Shown: piece after piece, positions 25,029-32,242 of the stretch
Position numbering within the stretch: the stretch's first letter is position 1
Layout of the letters: every line of letters begins with the position of its first letter
Assembly: GCF_038622445.1 (NCBI RefSeq)
Contig: NZ_CP152019.1
Location: 2,516,501 to 2,580,500 of the forward strand
Reading direction: 5' to 3'
Origin: Sporosarcina sp. FSL K6-1522
GTDB lineage: Bacteria > Bacillota > Bacilli > Bacillales_A > Planococcaceae
DNA length: 64,000 nucleotides
Made by a program: the position numbers and the translations under genes
Notes under the pieces: model-generated
Database searches by the model: none
Seen by the model: only the letters and a program-made list of their open reading frames with translations
Told to the model about the DNA's origin: nothing

Positions 25029-25445
25029 TTGACCCAAACCGAATCACGTTTAGAACAAATCAAAAATACAAAAATCGAAACGTTCACTTATACAATTGAA
25101 AAAGGGAAAATTAAGGAACTTGCCATTGCGTTGGGTGACCAAAAAGAAAGTTATTTGAACGGGGATGCAGTGCCGCCGACATTTGCAACCGTTATCGAAT
25201 TTTGGGGCGGTCCAACTTCCATTTCCAAAGTGCTTGGTTTGAATCTTTCCAAAGTGCTGCACGGGGAGCAAAGTTACAAGTATGTAGGAACGTTGAAGGC
25301 TGGCGATGAAATTATTGTTCATACGGTCGTTGAAAAAGCTTTTGCGAAAGCGACCATGAATTTCATTGAACTGAAAAAGGAGTTTTTGAATCAACATGGC
25401 GAATTGGTGTTGATTGGCCGCTCTACGATCATTGAAAGACATTAG
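25029..25445 (+). CDS. MaoC N-terminal-type (FAS1-like) dehydratase subunit
   Basis: A 138-residue hot-dog protein of the FAS1-like dehydratase (MaoC N-terminal) type: the PPTFATVIEFW block followed by VLHGEQSYKYVGTLKAGDEI, with no hydratase GDxNPxH motif. Proteins of this type pair with a catalytic MaoC subunit in a heterodimer (as in HadA/HadB-type enzymes). The very next gene encodes exactly such a catalytic subunit. The start is TTG after aaaaggaggg. Confidence 0.85.
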   Translation: MTQTESRLEQIKNTKIETFTYTIEKGKIKELAIALGDQKESYLNGDAVPPTFATVIEFWGGPTSISKVLGLNLSKVLHGEQSYKYVGTLKAGDEIIVHTVVEKAFAKATMNFIELKKEFLNQHGELVLIGRSTIIERH

Positions 25446-25457
25446 GAGGCGATTGCT

Positions 25458-25844
25458 TTGATGGTTGGTCACCAGTTTGAAACGATCCAAAAGGAAGAGG
25501 TCACACATACACAAATTGTACGCTATGCAGGGGCGTCGGGCGATTTTAATCCGATTCATACCGTCGTGCCGTTTGCAGAAAAAGTGGGACTTGGCGGTGC
25601 CGTTGCACATGGCATGATGATCATGGGGTTTATCGGACAAGCGATTGTCGACTGGTTCCCTTCGAACCGACTGGAAAACTTCACAGTCCGCTTTAATGCG
25701 ATGACGAAGCCGGGCGAGAAAATCGTTGTCAAAGGACAGATTGTTGGGGAAACGGATGATTCATGGCTCTGTGAGTCGATTGCGTCAAATGAAAATGGAG
25801 AAATAAAGGTGACTGCGAAGTTCACTATTCACAAAAGACATTAG
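25458..25844 (+). CDS. MaoC catalytic hydratase subunit
   Basis: A 128-residue hot-dog protein with the full hydratase motif YAGASGDFNPIHTVVPFA (Asp and His) and GAVAHGMMIMGF. It follows the FAS1-like subunit by 12 bp, and the two probably form one (R)-specific 2-enoyl-CoA hydratase. A TTG at 25458 (eight bases from aggagg) and an ATG at 25461 are both usable starts. This is the second complete MaoC active site in the island, suggesting two different hydration steps. Confidence 0.87.
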   Translation: MMVGHQFETIQKEEVTHTQIVRYAGASGDFNPIHTVVPFAEKVGLGGAVAHGMMIMGFIGQAIVDWFPSNRLENFTVRFNAMTKPGEKIVVKGQIVGETDDSWLCESIASNENGEIKVTAKFTIHKRH

Positions 25845-25859
25845 GAGGTTTTTAGTCGA

Positions 25860-26825
25860 ATGAACATGATAGAGGAGAAGGAAAAGGCGCACATTGGTCA
25901 GACGGACATCCCAGTTATCATGGCGCCGATGTTCCTCGTCTCAAGCCCTCAATCGGTCATTGAAGCATGTAAAGCACGGATTATCGGAACTTTTCCGTTA
26001 TTGAACGCACGGACTTCCGAGGAGCTGGAAAAATGGTTCGAAACGATCCAGAAAGCATTGGATCCACAGCGAAATCATCCGTCGGCCCCTCTTTCCCCTT
26101 GGGGTGTCAACCTAATCGTCCATAAGACGAATAAGCGGTTGGATGCCGATCTGGAGGCGATCCGAAAATACGAGCCTCCAATCGTCATTACATCGCTTGG
26201 AAATCCGCAAGCAGTTGTGGAAATCGTCCATCAATACGGGGGCGTTGTCTTATCGGATGTCATTTCCATCAAGCATGCCCAAAAAGCAGCGAAATCGGGC
26301 GTGGACGGGCTCATCCTCGTCTGCAATGGCGCGGGTGGCCACGGGGGTACACTTAATCCGTTCGCATTCGTGCCAGAAGTGCGCAAATTTTGGAAAGGGC
26401 TTACCATTGTGGCAGGATGTATTTCAAACGGACAAGACATTGTTGCCGTTCAAGCGTTAGGCGCGGATTTCGCCTATATGGGAACAAGGTTCATCGCGGC
26501 GGAAGAGACGATGGCGAACGATGTGTATAAGGAAATGCTCATTGAAGCGACGTCGGAGGATATCATCTACACCGATGCCATTTCGGGCGTGAATGGGAAT
26601 TATTTGATTCCGAGCATTGTGAATGCTGGTCTCAATCTGGAAAATTTACAGAAGAAAAGCGATTTCAACACGGGTTGGAGGGAAAATGAGCCAAAAGCGT
26701 GGAAAAACATTTGGGGCGCCGGGCAAGGTGTTGGAGAAATCATGGAAATTGAACCCATTGGAAAAATCGTGGAAACGTTGAAAGAAGAGTATTTCCAAGC
26801 GTTGGATCAATTGAAGAAGTTTTGA
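25860..26825 (+). CDS. Nitronate monooxygenase-like FMN protein
   Basis: TIM-barrel FMN protein of 321 residues related to nitronate monooxygenase and FabK-type enoyl reductases. It shows PVIMAPMFLVS at the start, GVNLIVHKTN, VCNGAGGHGG (the family's G(A/C)xAGGHxG, flavin phosphate and catalytic His), IVAGCISNG and GADFAYMGTRFIA. Homologues are often found in CoA-catabolic clusters with acyl-CoA dehydrogenases, where the reaction is rarely known; reduction or oxygenation of an unsaturated CoA ester is possible. The start follows aggaggt. Confidence 0.85.
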   Translation: MNMIEEKEKAHIGQTDIPVIMAPMFLVSSPQSVIEACKARIIGTFPLLNARTSEELEKWFETIQKALDPQRNHPSAPLSPWGVNLIVHKTNKRLDADLEAIRKYEPPIVITSLGNPQAVVEIVHQYGGVVLSDVISIKHAQKAAKSGVDGLILVCNGAGGHGGTLNPFAFVPEVRKFWKGLTIVAGCISNGQDIVAVQALGADFAYMGTRFIAAEETMANDVYKEMLIEATSEDIIYTDAISGVNGNYLIPSIVNAGLNLENLQKKSDFNTGWRENEPKAWKNIWGAGQGVGEIMEIEPIGKIVETLKEEYFQALDQLKKF

Positions 26826-26846
26826 CTTTTCAAGGGAGGAATTTCA

Positions 26847-26957
26847 ATGAACATTTACGTACTCGTTAAACGTACATTTGATACGGAGGGGAAAATCGCA
26901 GTGTATGGAGCGGAATTCATCATTAACGCGAGTGAATATGCGGTTAAGGAAGCATAA
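26847..26957 (+). pseudogene. etfB fragment (electron transfer flavoprotein beta)
   Basis: After gggagga an ATG opens a 36-residue frame, MNIYVLVKRTFDTEGKI, then EFIINASEYAVKEA. This is the EtfB N-terminus (MNIYVLVKQTFDTE, then FVINPYDEYAVEEA) with an internal loss of about ten residues and everything after residue 50 missing. ETF accepts electrons from acyl-CoA dehydrogenases and usually lies in such clusters with etfA; both have been lost here apart from this stub. Confidence 0.75.
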
Positions 26958-26977
26958 AAATACATGGAGGTATAAAA

Positions 26978-28153
26978 ATGATAAAAACTAATTTGGAAGC
27001 CAAAAGTAAAACTCGATCTTATTTTTCCGAGCAACATATTATGTTTCGAGATTCACTTCGAAAGTTTTTAGAAAAAGAAGCTGTACCTTATTTTGATCAA
27101 TGGGAAAAAGATCGTCTTGTCCCACAAACATTTTGGAGGAAGATGGGTGAACAAGGTTTTCTCTGTCCCTGGGTAGATGAAAAATATGGAGGTATGAGTG
27201 CCGACTTTATTTTTACGGTAATTTTAAGCGAAGAGTTAAGGCGCATTGGGGCGGGATTAGGAGGAATTGTCGTTCACAGTAGTGTTGTAGCTCCTTATAT
27301 CGGAAAATTCGGAACGGAAGAGCAAAAGAAAAAGTATTTTCCAGGTTTAATGAGTGGAGATACGATTAGCGCGATAGCTATGACTGAACCAGGTGCAGGA
27401 TCTGATTTGGCATCAATTAGTACGACGGCGATTAAAGATGGAGACAGCTACATTATAAACGGTCAAAAAACATTTATTTCAAACGGTATTCTATCAGATT
27501 TGATTGTTGTTGTTTGTAAAACAGATCCAAAGGCGATTCCAGGCCATAAAGGGATTAGTTTGTTTTTAGTAGAAAGCGATATGCCTGGATTTTCCCGTGG
27601 CAGGAAACTAGACAAGGTTGGGCTACATAGTCAAGATACGTCAGAGCTAGTTTTTGAAGATGTAAGGGTGCCGGCTTCCAACCTACTTGGTGAGGAAGGG
27701 AAAGGGTTTTACCACTTAATGGAGGAATTGCAGCAAGAAAGAATTATTTCTGCAATCAATTCTCAAGTTTTAGCGGAACAGATGTTAAGTGTAACGCTTG
27801 AATATGTAAAAGGGCGAGAAGCATTCGGACAGTCTATTGGCAAATTCCAAAACACTCAATTTAAATTAGCGGAAATGGCGACGCAAGTTCAACTTGGTCG
27901 AACATTTATTGATGATTTAATAGTAAAGCATATGGATGGACAAGATGTTTATTCTCAAGTGTCTATGGCTAAATGGTGGATTTCAGATAATGCAAGAAAA
28001 ATGGCGCCGGAATGTATGCAACTTCACGGTGGATACGGATATATGGAGGAATATCAAATTGCCCGTCTGTATCGTGATATTGCAGTAGCTCCTATTTATG
28101 CAGGATCCAATGAAATAATGAAAGTTATTATTGCAAAAGAACTAGGTCTATAA
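26978..28153 (+). CDS. Acyl-CoA dehydrogenase (second, long-chain/branched type)
   Basis: Acyl-CoA dehydrogenase of 391 residues. The flavin motif is IAMTEPGAGSDLASI, and GREAFGQSIGKFQ and QLHGGYGYMEEYQIARLYRD are present. The usual C-terminal Glu is absent (IYAGSNEIMK); instead E254 in LQQERIISA occupies the helix-G position used as catalytic base by isovaleryl- and long-chain acyl-CoA dehydrogenases. It therefore probably acts on a different (branched or longer) chain than the enzyme at 17226. The start follows catggaggt. It is preceded by the etfB stub and followed by a broken thiolase start. Confidence 0.92.
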   Translation: MIKTNLEAKSKTRSYFSEQHIMFRDSLRKFLEKEAVPYFDQWEKDRLVPQTFWRKMGEQGFLCPWVDEKYGGMSADFIFTVILSEELRRIGAGLGGIVVHSSVVAPYIGKFGTEEQKKKYFPGLMSGDTISAIAMTEPGAGSDLASISTTAIKDGDSYIINGQKTFISNGILSDLIVVVCKTDPKAIPGHKGISLFLVESDMPGFSRGRKLDKVGLHSQDTSELVFEDVRVPASNLLGEEGKGFYHLMEELQQERIISAINSQVLAEQMLSVTLEYVKGREAFGQSIGKFQNTQFKLAEMATQVQLGRTFIDDLIVKHMDGQDVYSQVSMAKWWISDNARKMAPECMQLHGGYGYMEEYQIARLYRDIAVAPIYAGSNEIMKVIIAKELGL

Positions 28154-28181
28154 GGATATTTTGAGAAGGTGAAGGGATATA

Positions 28182-28223
28182 TTGAATGAGAAAGAAAAAG
28201 TAATTGGGATAAATATGCGCTAG
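28182..28223 (+). pseudogene. Thiolase 5' stub
   Basis: Following gaaggtgaaggg, a TTG begins LNEKEKVIGINMR and then stops. This resembles the start of the thiolase at 22977 (VKRKVKVIGVDMV) and thiolase N-termini in general. The similarity ends four bases before the end of the IS4-type transposase relic, so the gene was probably cut by that insertion. Confidence 0.45.
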
Positions 28224-28226
28224 TTT

Positions 28227-28795
28227 CTATAAAGCGGCCTTTAAATAGTAGCTGATTTGCAGATAGGTTCGCTTACTTTTTGTTCGCAACTGCGCAAGTA
28301 TGTTCAAACAATACATAATCATTGCAATATACACTTGATTATGTACGCTTTGTTCACTATAACCGTAAAACTTCTTGATGTTCAAATGCTGTTTCATCCA
28401 TTGAAAAACAATTTAATTGCCTAACATGACTTGTATAGTTCTGCGATTTCATCCGCAGCAAGTCAAATCGGTTCGTCAGTAGATTCAGTTGACTCTTGGA
28501 ATCTGATACATTGAGAAGACGAGACATATTTTCTATGCGATTTTGCATGAGACCGATGACCATTATTTTATTTGACAAAACCAGTGAATCTTCTGCTAGT
28601 TCTTCAGAAAATGGTGGCACGTAAACTTTTGGTTTCATGGAGCTGCACGTACACTAATCATTTCGTAAACGAAGCCATGTGTAATTTCTTTGTATAGTAA
28701 TCTAGGTAATGAGCTATCACTTGTTCTTCGAGTAATTGGTTAGAGGTCGGTGCAATCCATTGCTCAAATACTGTTTTTCGTGTAACCTTATCCAT
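28227..28795 (-). pseudogene. Decayed IS4-type transposase
   Basis: On the minus strand, MDKVTRKTVFEQWIAP with NQLLEEQVIAHYLDYYTKKL is the start of an IS4-type DDE transposase, and QLFFKWMKQHLNIKKFYGYSEQ with VHNQVYIAMIMYCL is its C-terminal end. Between them only a short stretch remains (NRFDLLRMKS, SRLLNVSDS), so about half of the usual 370-400 residues is deleted, with frameshifts and stops. It is a dead element bordering the right side of the main CoA-gene run. Confidence 0.75.
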
Positions 28796-28957
28796 CCTTA
28801 GTCCTTTATGTTGGATTTAGATAGGTTACTATCTTCCGATCATTATAAAGGATTTTTTTGTGCCTGATTTTAATTTTAGAGTATTCAGTTTTTTGTGTGA
28901 TATTTTAATGCGACGTTAGTGAGCTAAACAGTATAAATAAATTTGGCTTATTAATAG

Positions 28958-28986
28958 CTATAATTTTAAACTGTTTAAAATTATAG
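28958..28986. repeat. Perfect AT-rich hairpin
   Basis: CTATAATTTTAAA and TTTAAAATTATAG are perfectly complementary over 13 bp around a CTG loop. The lack of G/C makes it a weak terminator; it may be an end of a mobile element. Confidence 0.4.
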
Positions 28987-29047
28987 GTTCTAAGTAATTC
29001 ATCAACAGATATATTTAAAATGGGTTCAAACCTATAATATAATCCTG

Positions 29048-29088
29048 ACGCACACCATGAATAGAACCACATTCATGGTGTGCGTTTT
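29048..29088 (+). terminator. Strong intrinsic terminator-like hairpin
   Basis: ACGCACACCATGAAT pairs perfectly with ATTCATGGTGTGCGT (15 bp, 8-nt loop), followed by four Ts. No intact gene ends just before it, so it probably belonged to a gene now lost. Confidence 0.65.
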
Positions 29089-29266
29089 CGGAAATCTGGT
29101 CAAAATTGGTGGAGAAGGAAAAGTGATGAAGTGTAGTCAGTGTGGGAAATAAAATGTAAAGTGTAAGGGAGATTTATTGAATGATATTACCCAGAAATGA
29201 TGGACACACATGACAATGTTGTATGCAATTATACAAGAAAAATACTATAGAAAAAGGTGTCGTGCT

Positions 29267-30028
29267 TTGGCTAATTTCAATGATCAAGTTGCGGTTATTA
29301 CTGGGGCAGGAAGCGGGATAGGGAAGGAGCTAGCAAGAACTCTAGGTTTGGAAGGAGCATTTGTGTACCTGCTAGATGCAGATGAATCAGCTTTAAACGA
29401 ATCCTGTCATGAATTGAAAGCGTTACCTATTTCTTTCGAGAAGTTCATAGTAGAAACGACCAATGAATTTGCTTTGGCTAAAGTGTTTAATGCCATAAAA
29501 GAACGTCATGGAAAAGTGGATATTTTAGTGAATAATGATGAAATGATTTCTGATGAACGGCTTGAAAAAATGAGCATAGATGATTGGGCGCATCTAGCGA
29601 ATGTTCATTTAAAAGGAACGTTTCTTTGTAGTAAATATGCCCAGGAGCTTATGGTCGCTAATTCATATGGTCGTATCATTAATCTATCTTTAGCATCTTC
29701 TCTAGAAAATGAGGGGCAGGCAAATTATGCTACAACAAAGGCGGGCGTTCAATGGTTTACGAAAAAGTTTGCATTGGAACTTGGCCGCAATAATATTACT
29801 GTGAACACAGTGATTCCAGGGTTTATAGAGACAGATGCAATGAAGTCCGTTGCGGAGAAAGGTGGAGTTGACTATGAATTATTAAAAGAAGAGAAAAGGA
29901 ATCAAATACCCGTGAAGCGTGTTGGATTACCAGAGGATGTAGCGCATGCAATCTGTTTCTTTGCGAGTAAACAGGCCTCCTTTATTTCCGGGCAAGTTCT
30001 TTATGTTGCAGGTGGTCCGAAAATCTAA
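29267..30028 (+). CDS. Short-chain dehydrogenase (third, divergent)
   Basis: SDR of 253 residues when started at the TTG at 29267, seven bases after aaaaaggtg; an ATG at 29210 would add 19 residues unlike SDRs. The TGAGSGIG motif, QANYATTKAG (Tyr-Lys) and VIPGFIETDAM are intact. Two sites are unusual: the structural NNAG is NNDE, and the strand with the catalytic Ser reads NLSLASSLEN. The enzyme may be on its way to decay or adapted to another job. It lies beyond the IS4 relic but resembles the SDR at 14376 in overall pattern (QANYA.., RVG.PEDVA). Confidence 0.75.
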   Translation: MANFNDQVAVITGAGSGIGKELARTLGLEGAFVYLLDADESALNESCHELKALPISFEKFIVETTNEFALAKVFNAIKERHGKVDILVNNDEMISDERLEKMSIDDWAHLANVHLKGTFLCSKYAQELMVANSYGRIINLSLASSLENEGQANYATTKAGVQWFTKKFALELGRNNITVNTVIPGFIETDAMKSVAEKGGVDYELLKEEKRNQIPVKRVGLPEDVAHAICFFASKQASFISGQVLYVAGGPKI

Positions 30029-30054
30029 GGATAAAGGGAGTTTGAGGGAGGAAT

Positions 30055-30453
30055 ATGATGATTATTGAACGGATACGTGAAAGTTTTAAGCAAAGTGGTT
30101 TTGCACATTATATTGGTTTCGAAGTCGATAATATTGAAGAGGGAAATGTTCAATTAAAACTATCCGTAAGAGAGGAGTTATTAAACTCAAATGGCTCTAT
30201 ACATGGAGGCGTTCATGCTTCAATGTTAGACACCATTCTAGGCATAGCAATCTGTTCTGTCACTAAAACCAGCTGTCTGACGATAAATTTGAATGTGAGT
30301 TATCTCAATACTTCCACAAGTGGTGAGTTGTTTGCGACAGGAAGAATTTTGAAACAAGGATACAGAACCGCGATGGCAGAGGGGGAAATATATGATTCCA
30401 ATGGGGTTTTATTAGCCAAGGCGGTTGGAACGTTTAAGTTACTTCGAAATTAA
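30055..30453 (+). CDS. PaaI-like hot-dog thioesterase
   Basis: A 132-residue hot-dog thioesterase of the 4HBT/PaaI type, which hydrolyses acyl-CoAs and often rescues trapped CoA in catabolic pathways. The active motif is NSNGSIHGGVHASMLDTILG (Asn and Asp positions of the family), followed by TINLNVSYLNTST. It lies 26 bp after the third SDR with ggaggaat in front, so the two are co-transcribed. It is the last CoA-related gene of the region. Confidence 0.85.
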   Translation: MMIIERIRESFKQSGFAHYIGFEVDNIEEGNVQLKLSVREELLNSNGSIHGGVHASMLDTILGIAICSVTKTSCLTINLNVSYLNTSTSGELFATGRILKQGYRTAMAEGEIYDSNGVLLAKAVGTFKLLRN

Positions 30454-30498
30454 AGAGTATTTGTCGAAGAGTATTGGTCATGCATTGAGCATTTATAG

Positions 30499-30536
30499 TA
30501 GAGATGAGGAGTCTGGAGGTAGATTCCTCATCTCTA
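30499..30536. terminator. Hairpin after the thioesterase gene
   Basis: TAGAGATGAGGA pairs perfectly with TCCTCATCTCTA (12 bp) around a 14-nt loop. No T-run follows on either strand, so termination would be weak or factor-assisted. It lies between convergent genes. Confidence 0.45.
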
Positions 30537-30577
30537 CGGGGCAGTGATAATTTTCATTGAAAATAGTCGAGTTTTGC

Positions 30578-31113
30578 TTAGTCCGTTTCCCCATAGAGAA
30601 TCTGGAGTGTATACGTAGGGTCGTCAGCCTCTCCCACCGCTTGATAATGTAAATGGTGAGCGTCTTTTCTACCTTGATAAGCAATAATCTTTTCAGCCAT
30701 ATTGATTTCTTGTATTTCATAGCCATTGTCTTGTAAGTAGGTGTGATACATTTCTATATCGTCAACGATTGTTCCCTGTATTTCATAAGACAGCATATAG
30801 GAAAGTGTTCCATCTTGTTCGGTTTCATTGCTTAATAGGAGTGTTCCATCCTTTGGCAATAAAATATCTTTCGGAAAATCCGCGGGAATTGTTGCATCAG
30901 AGCCTGCCTTTGCAATATTTCCATCGCTTTCAATGGTGTATCCGCCCTGATCCTATCCATAGTAATGGTGGATTTTTCCCCTTCTTTGTCCTCGACTTTA
31001 CCCCCGTCTTTTGACAACTTTATTTTTCCACCATCTCCTGTTGGAATCGCTATGCAGCCTGTCATAAGCATAGCGATGATGAAGAATCCAATCAGGCTTG
31101 TTAAGCGGTTCAT
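30578..31113 (-). pseudogene. Lipoprotein gene with frameshift
   Basis: From an ATG behind ggaggttgagccc, the frame encodes MNRLTSLIGFFIIAMLMTGC, a lipoprotein signal ending in the lipobox MTGC, then a Lys/Asp-rich linker. Near 30940-30955 the frame must shift to stay coding: the continuation in another frame gives GGYTIESDGNIAKAGSD, IPADFPKDILLPKDGT and a 75-residue folded domain to the stop at 30578. The two parts read well as one protein of about 178 residues, so this is either a recent frameshift or a sequence error. The domain is not recognised; it is a putative cell-surface lipoprotein. Confidence 0.7.
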
Positions 31114-31576
31114 GGGCTCAACCTCCATTCTTACTTAATTTTTAGTAGTTATTATATAGGCTAGCATTAGAAGGTTAAATGGTTGGCGTTTTGAAGGAGA
31201 GGAATCTGAGATATCCCCCTGCATTCAAGTTGAATTGAATAGTGGAGAGTTGTAGTTCATGCGCGCTTTCGTTTTGCGGAATTTAGCTTGTTAGTTAATT
31301 GATGATCTTTTTTCTTTAATATATATAACAAGGGTCACGACTCGTTTAATTTCCAAATGTGTGCCTAACTCCATTGTTTTTAGTAGGTGTTCGTTTAAGA
31401 AGAAACACGTGTAAACATTGAAACCCAATGTTTACACGTGTTTTTTTAGATTTTTCGAAGTGCGAGTTTACGCTGAAAAGCTTATACATTTTCCCATTAA
31501 GTATATAAACGAATAATCGTGTATGAATATTTTTTTCTCTAACTTTATATATAAACTTTGAGTTTTCAGTATACAC
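31114..31576. other. Intergenic with one strong terminator
   Basis: 460 bp between the lipoprotein gene (minus) and the TetR gene (plus). Apart from the 17-bp hairpin terminator at 31404-31447 I see no gene; an ORF on the minus strand (31346-31582) runs through the terminator and lacks a ribosome binding site. Confidence 0.4.
31404..31447 (+). terminator. Strong intrinsic terminator without an obvious gene
   Basis: AACACGTGTAAACATTG and CAATGTTTACACGTGTT form a perfect 17-bp stem with a 5-nt loop, followed by Ts. No intact plus-strand gene precedes it within 900 bp. Confidence 0.75.
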
Positions 31577-31626
31577 TTGCAATTCGTTAAACTCTCTTGT
31601 AATATATGACCTAACGAATATTAGGT
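31577..31626 (+). promoter_or_regulatory. Promoter and palindromic operator of the TetR operon
   Basis: TTGCAA (31577-31582), a 17-bp spacer, and TAATAT (31600-31605) form a good SigA promoter. Starting four bases after the -10 box is the inverted repeat ACCTAA-CGAATA-TTAGGT (31609-31626), 11 bp before the TetR start. The position suits autorepression by the TetR protein; part of the half-site repeats (ttaggtaggt). Confidence 0.65.
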
Positions 31627-31637
31627 AGGTTGATAAG

Positions 31638-32228
31638 ATGACAACAATGACGAAAGAGAAATTGATAGAAGCGGCATTATCTATTTATGCAGAGCACGGT
31701 TACAAAGGGACAACGATGAAAAAAATAGCGGATGCAGTAGGAATTAAAGCTGCGTCAATTTATTTTTTTTATCCAAACAAAGAGGCATTATTAAGGGGAG
31801 TGTTTCAAAAAATCCTTGAAAATCACCGCGAAGAATTACAAAAGACATTTGAACAGGTGAAAGAATTACCTGTTCAAAAAAGTTTAACGCAGCTAATTAT
31901 AGGGGTTGCCCACTACCACAGGAATGATATAACGGGTGCGAAGGCGTATATTCAGTTAATGACATCTGGACGTGCGGAATTCAAGCTAGAGTTTTCTGAA
32001 TACGTAAACAACTTCGAAGAGTGGTTATTGAAAAATTATTTGGATGCGCTAGTAGTAATGTTTCCGAATGCCACTGAAAAGGAAATCAGAAATTGTATAC
32101 TGCAAGTTGAATTGATAGCAAATGGTTTGTTTTGGTCGACGATTGTTTATACAGGTGAGGCATTTCAGCAGCAAATGCAAGTTGCTGAAGAATTATTGGT
32201 GGTATTGATTAATCAACTACATAGATAA
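31638..32228 (+). CDS. TetR/AcrR-family regulator
   Basis: TetR-type repressor of 196 residues. The N-terminal helix-turn-helix is complete (AALSIYAEHGYKGTTMKKIADAVGIKAASIYFFYPNKEALL). The C-terminal ligand domain is helical with no recognisable signature. It is the first gene of a five-gene operon (DUF917, hydantoinase-like, racemase, permease) and lies just behind a promoter with a palindromic operator, so it most likely senses the substrate of that operon. The gap to the next gene is 14 bp. Confidence 0.88.
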   Translation: MTTMTKEKLIEAALSIYAEHGYKGTTMKKIADAVGIKAASIYFFYPNKEALLRGVFQKILENHREELQKTFEQVKELPVQKSLTQLIIGVAHYHRNDITGAKAYIQLMTSGRAEFKLEFSEYVNNFEEWLLKNYLDALVVMFPNATEKEIRNCILQVELIANGLFWSTIVYTGEAFQQQMQVAEELLVVLINQLHR

Positions 32229-32242
32229 GGGGATGAAAAGTA

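Larger units (their letters stand above)
28796..29266. other. Intergenic with hairpins, no gene
   Basis: 470 bp with no supported ORF. It holds an AT-only perfect hairpin (28958-28986) and a very strong terminator-like hairpin (29048-29088). Just after that, a tiny frame MKCSQCGK followed by TAA (near 29127) behind agaaggaaaagtg looks like the first codons of a zinc-ribbon protein, perhaps another broken gene of the island. Confidence 0.35.

Noticed and set aside
28357-28638. 93-codon minus-strand ORF
   Set aside because: It falls inside the IS4-type transposase relic and spans a frameshifted part, not a gene of its own.
30769-31014. Plus-strand ORF opposite the lipoprotein
   Set aside because: Antisense shadow without a start signal; the minus strand has the lipobox and ribosome binding site.
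31346-31582. Minus-strand ORF of 78 codons before the TetR gene
   Set aside because: It reads through a perfect terminator hairpin and has no ribosome binding site.
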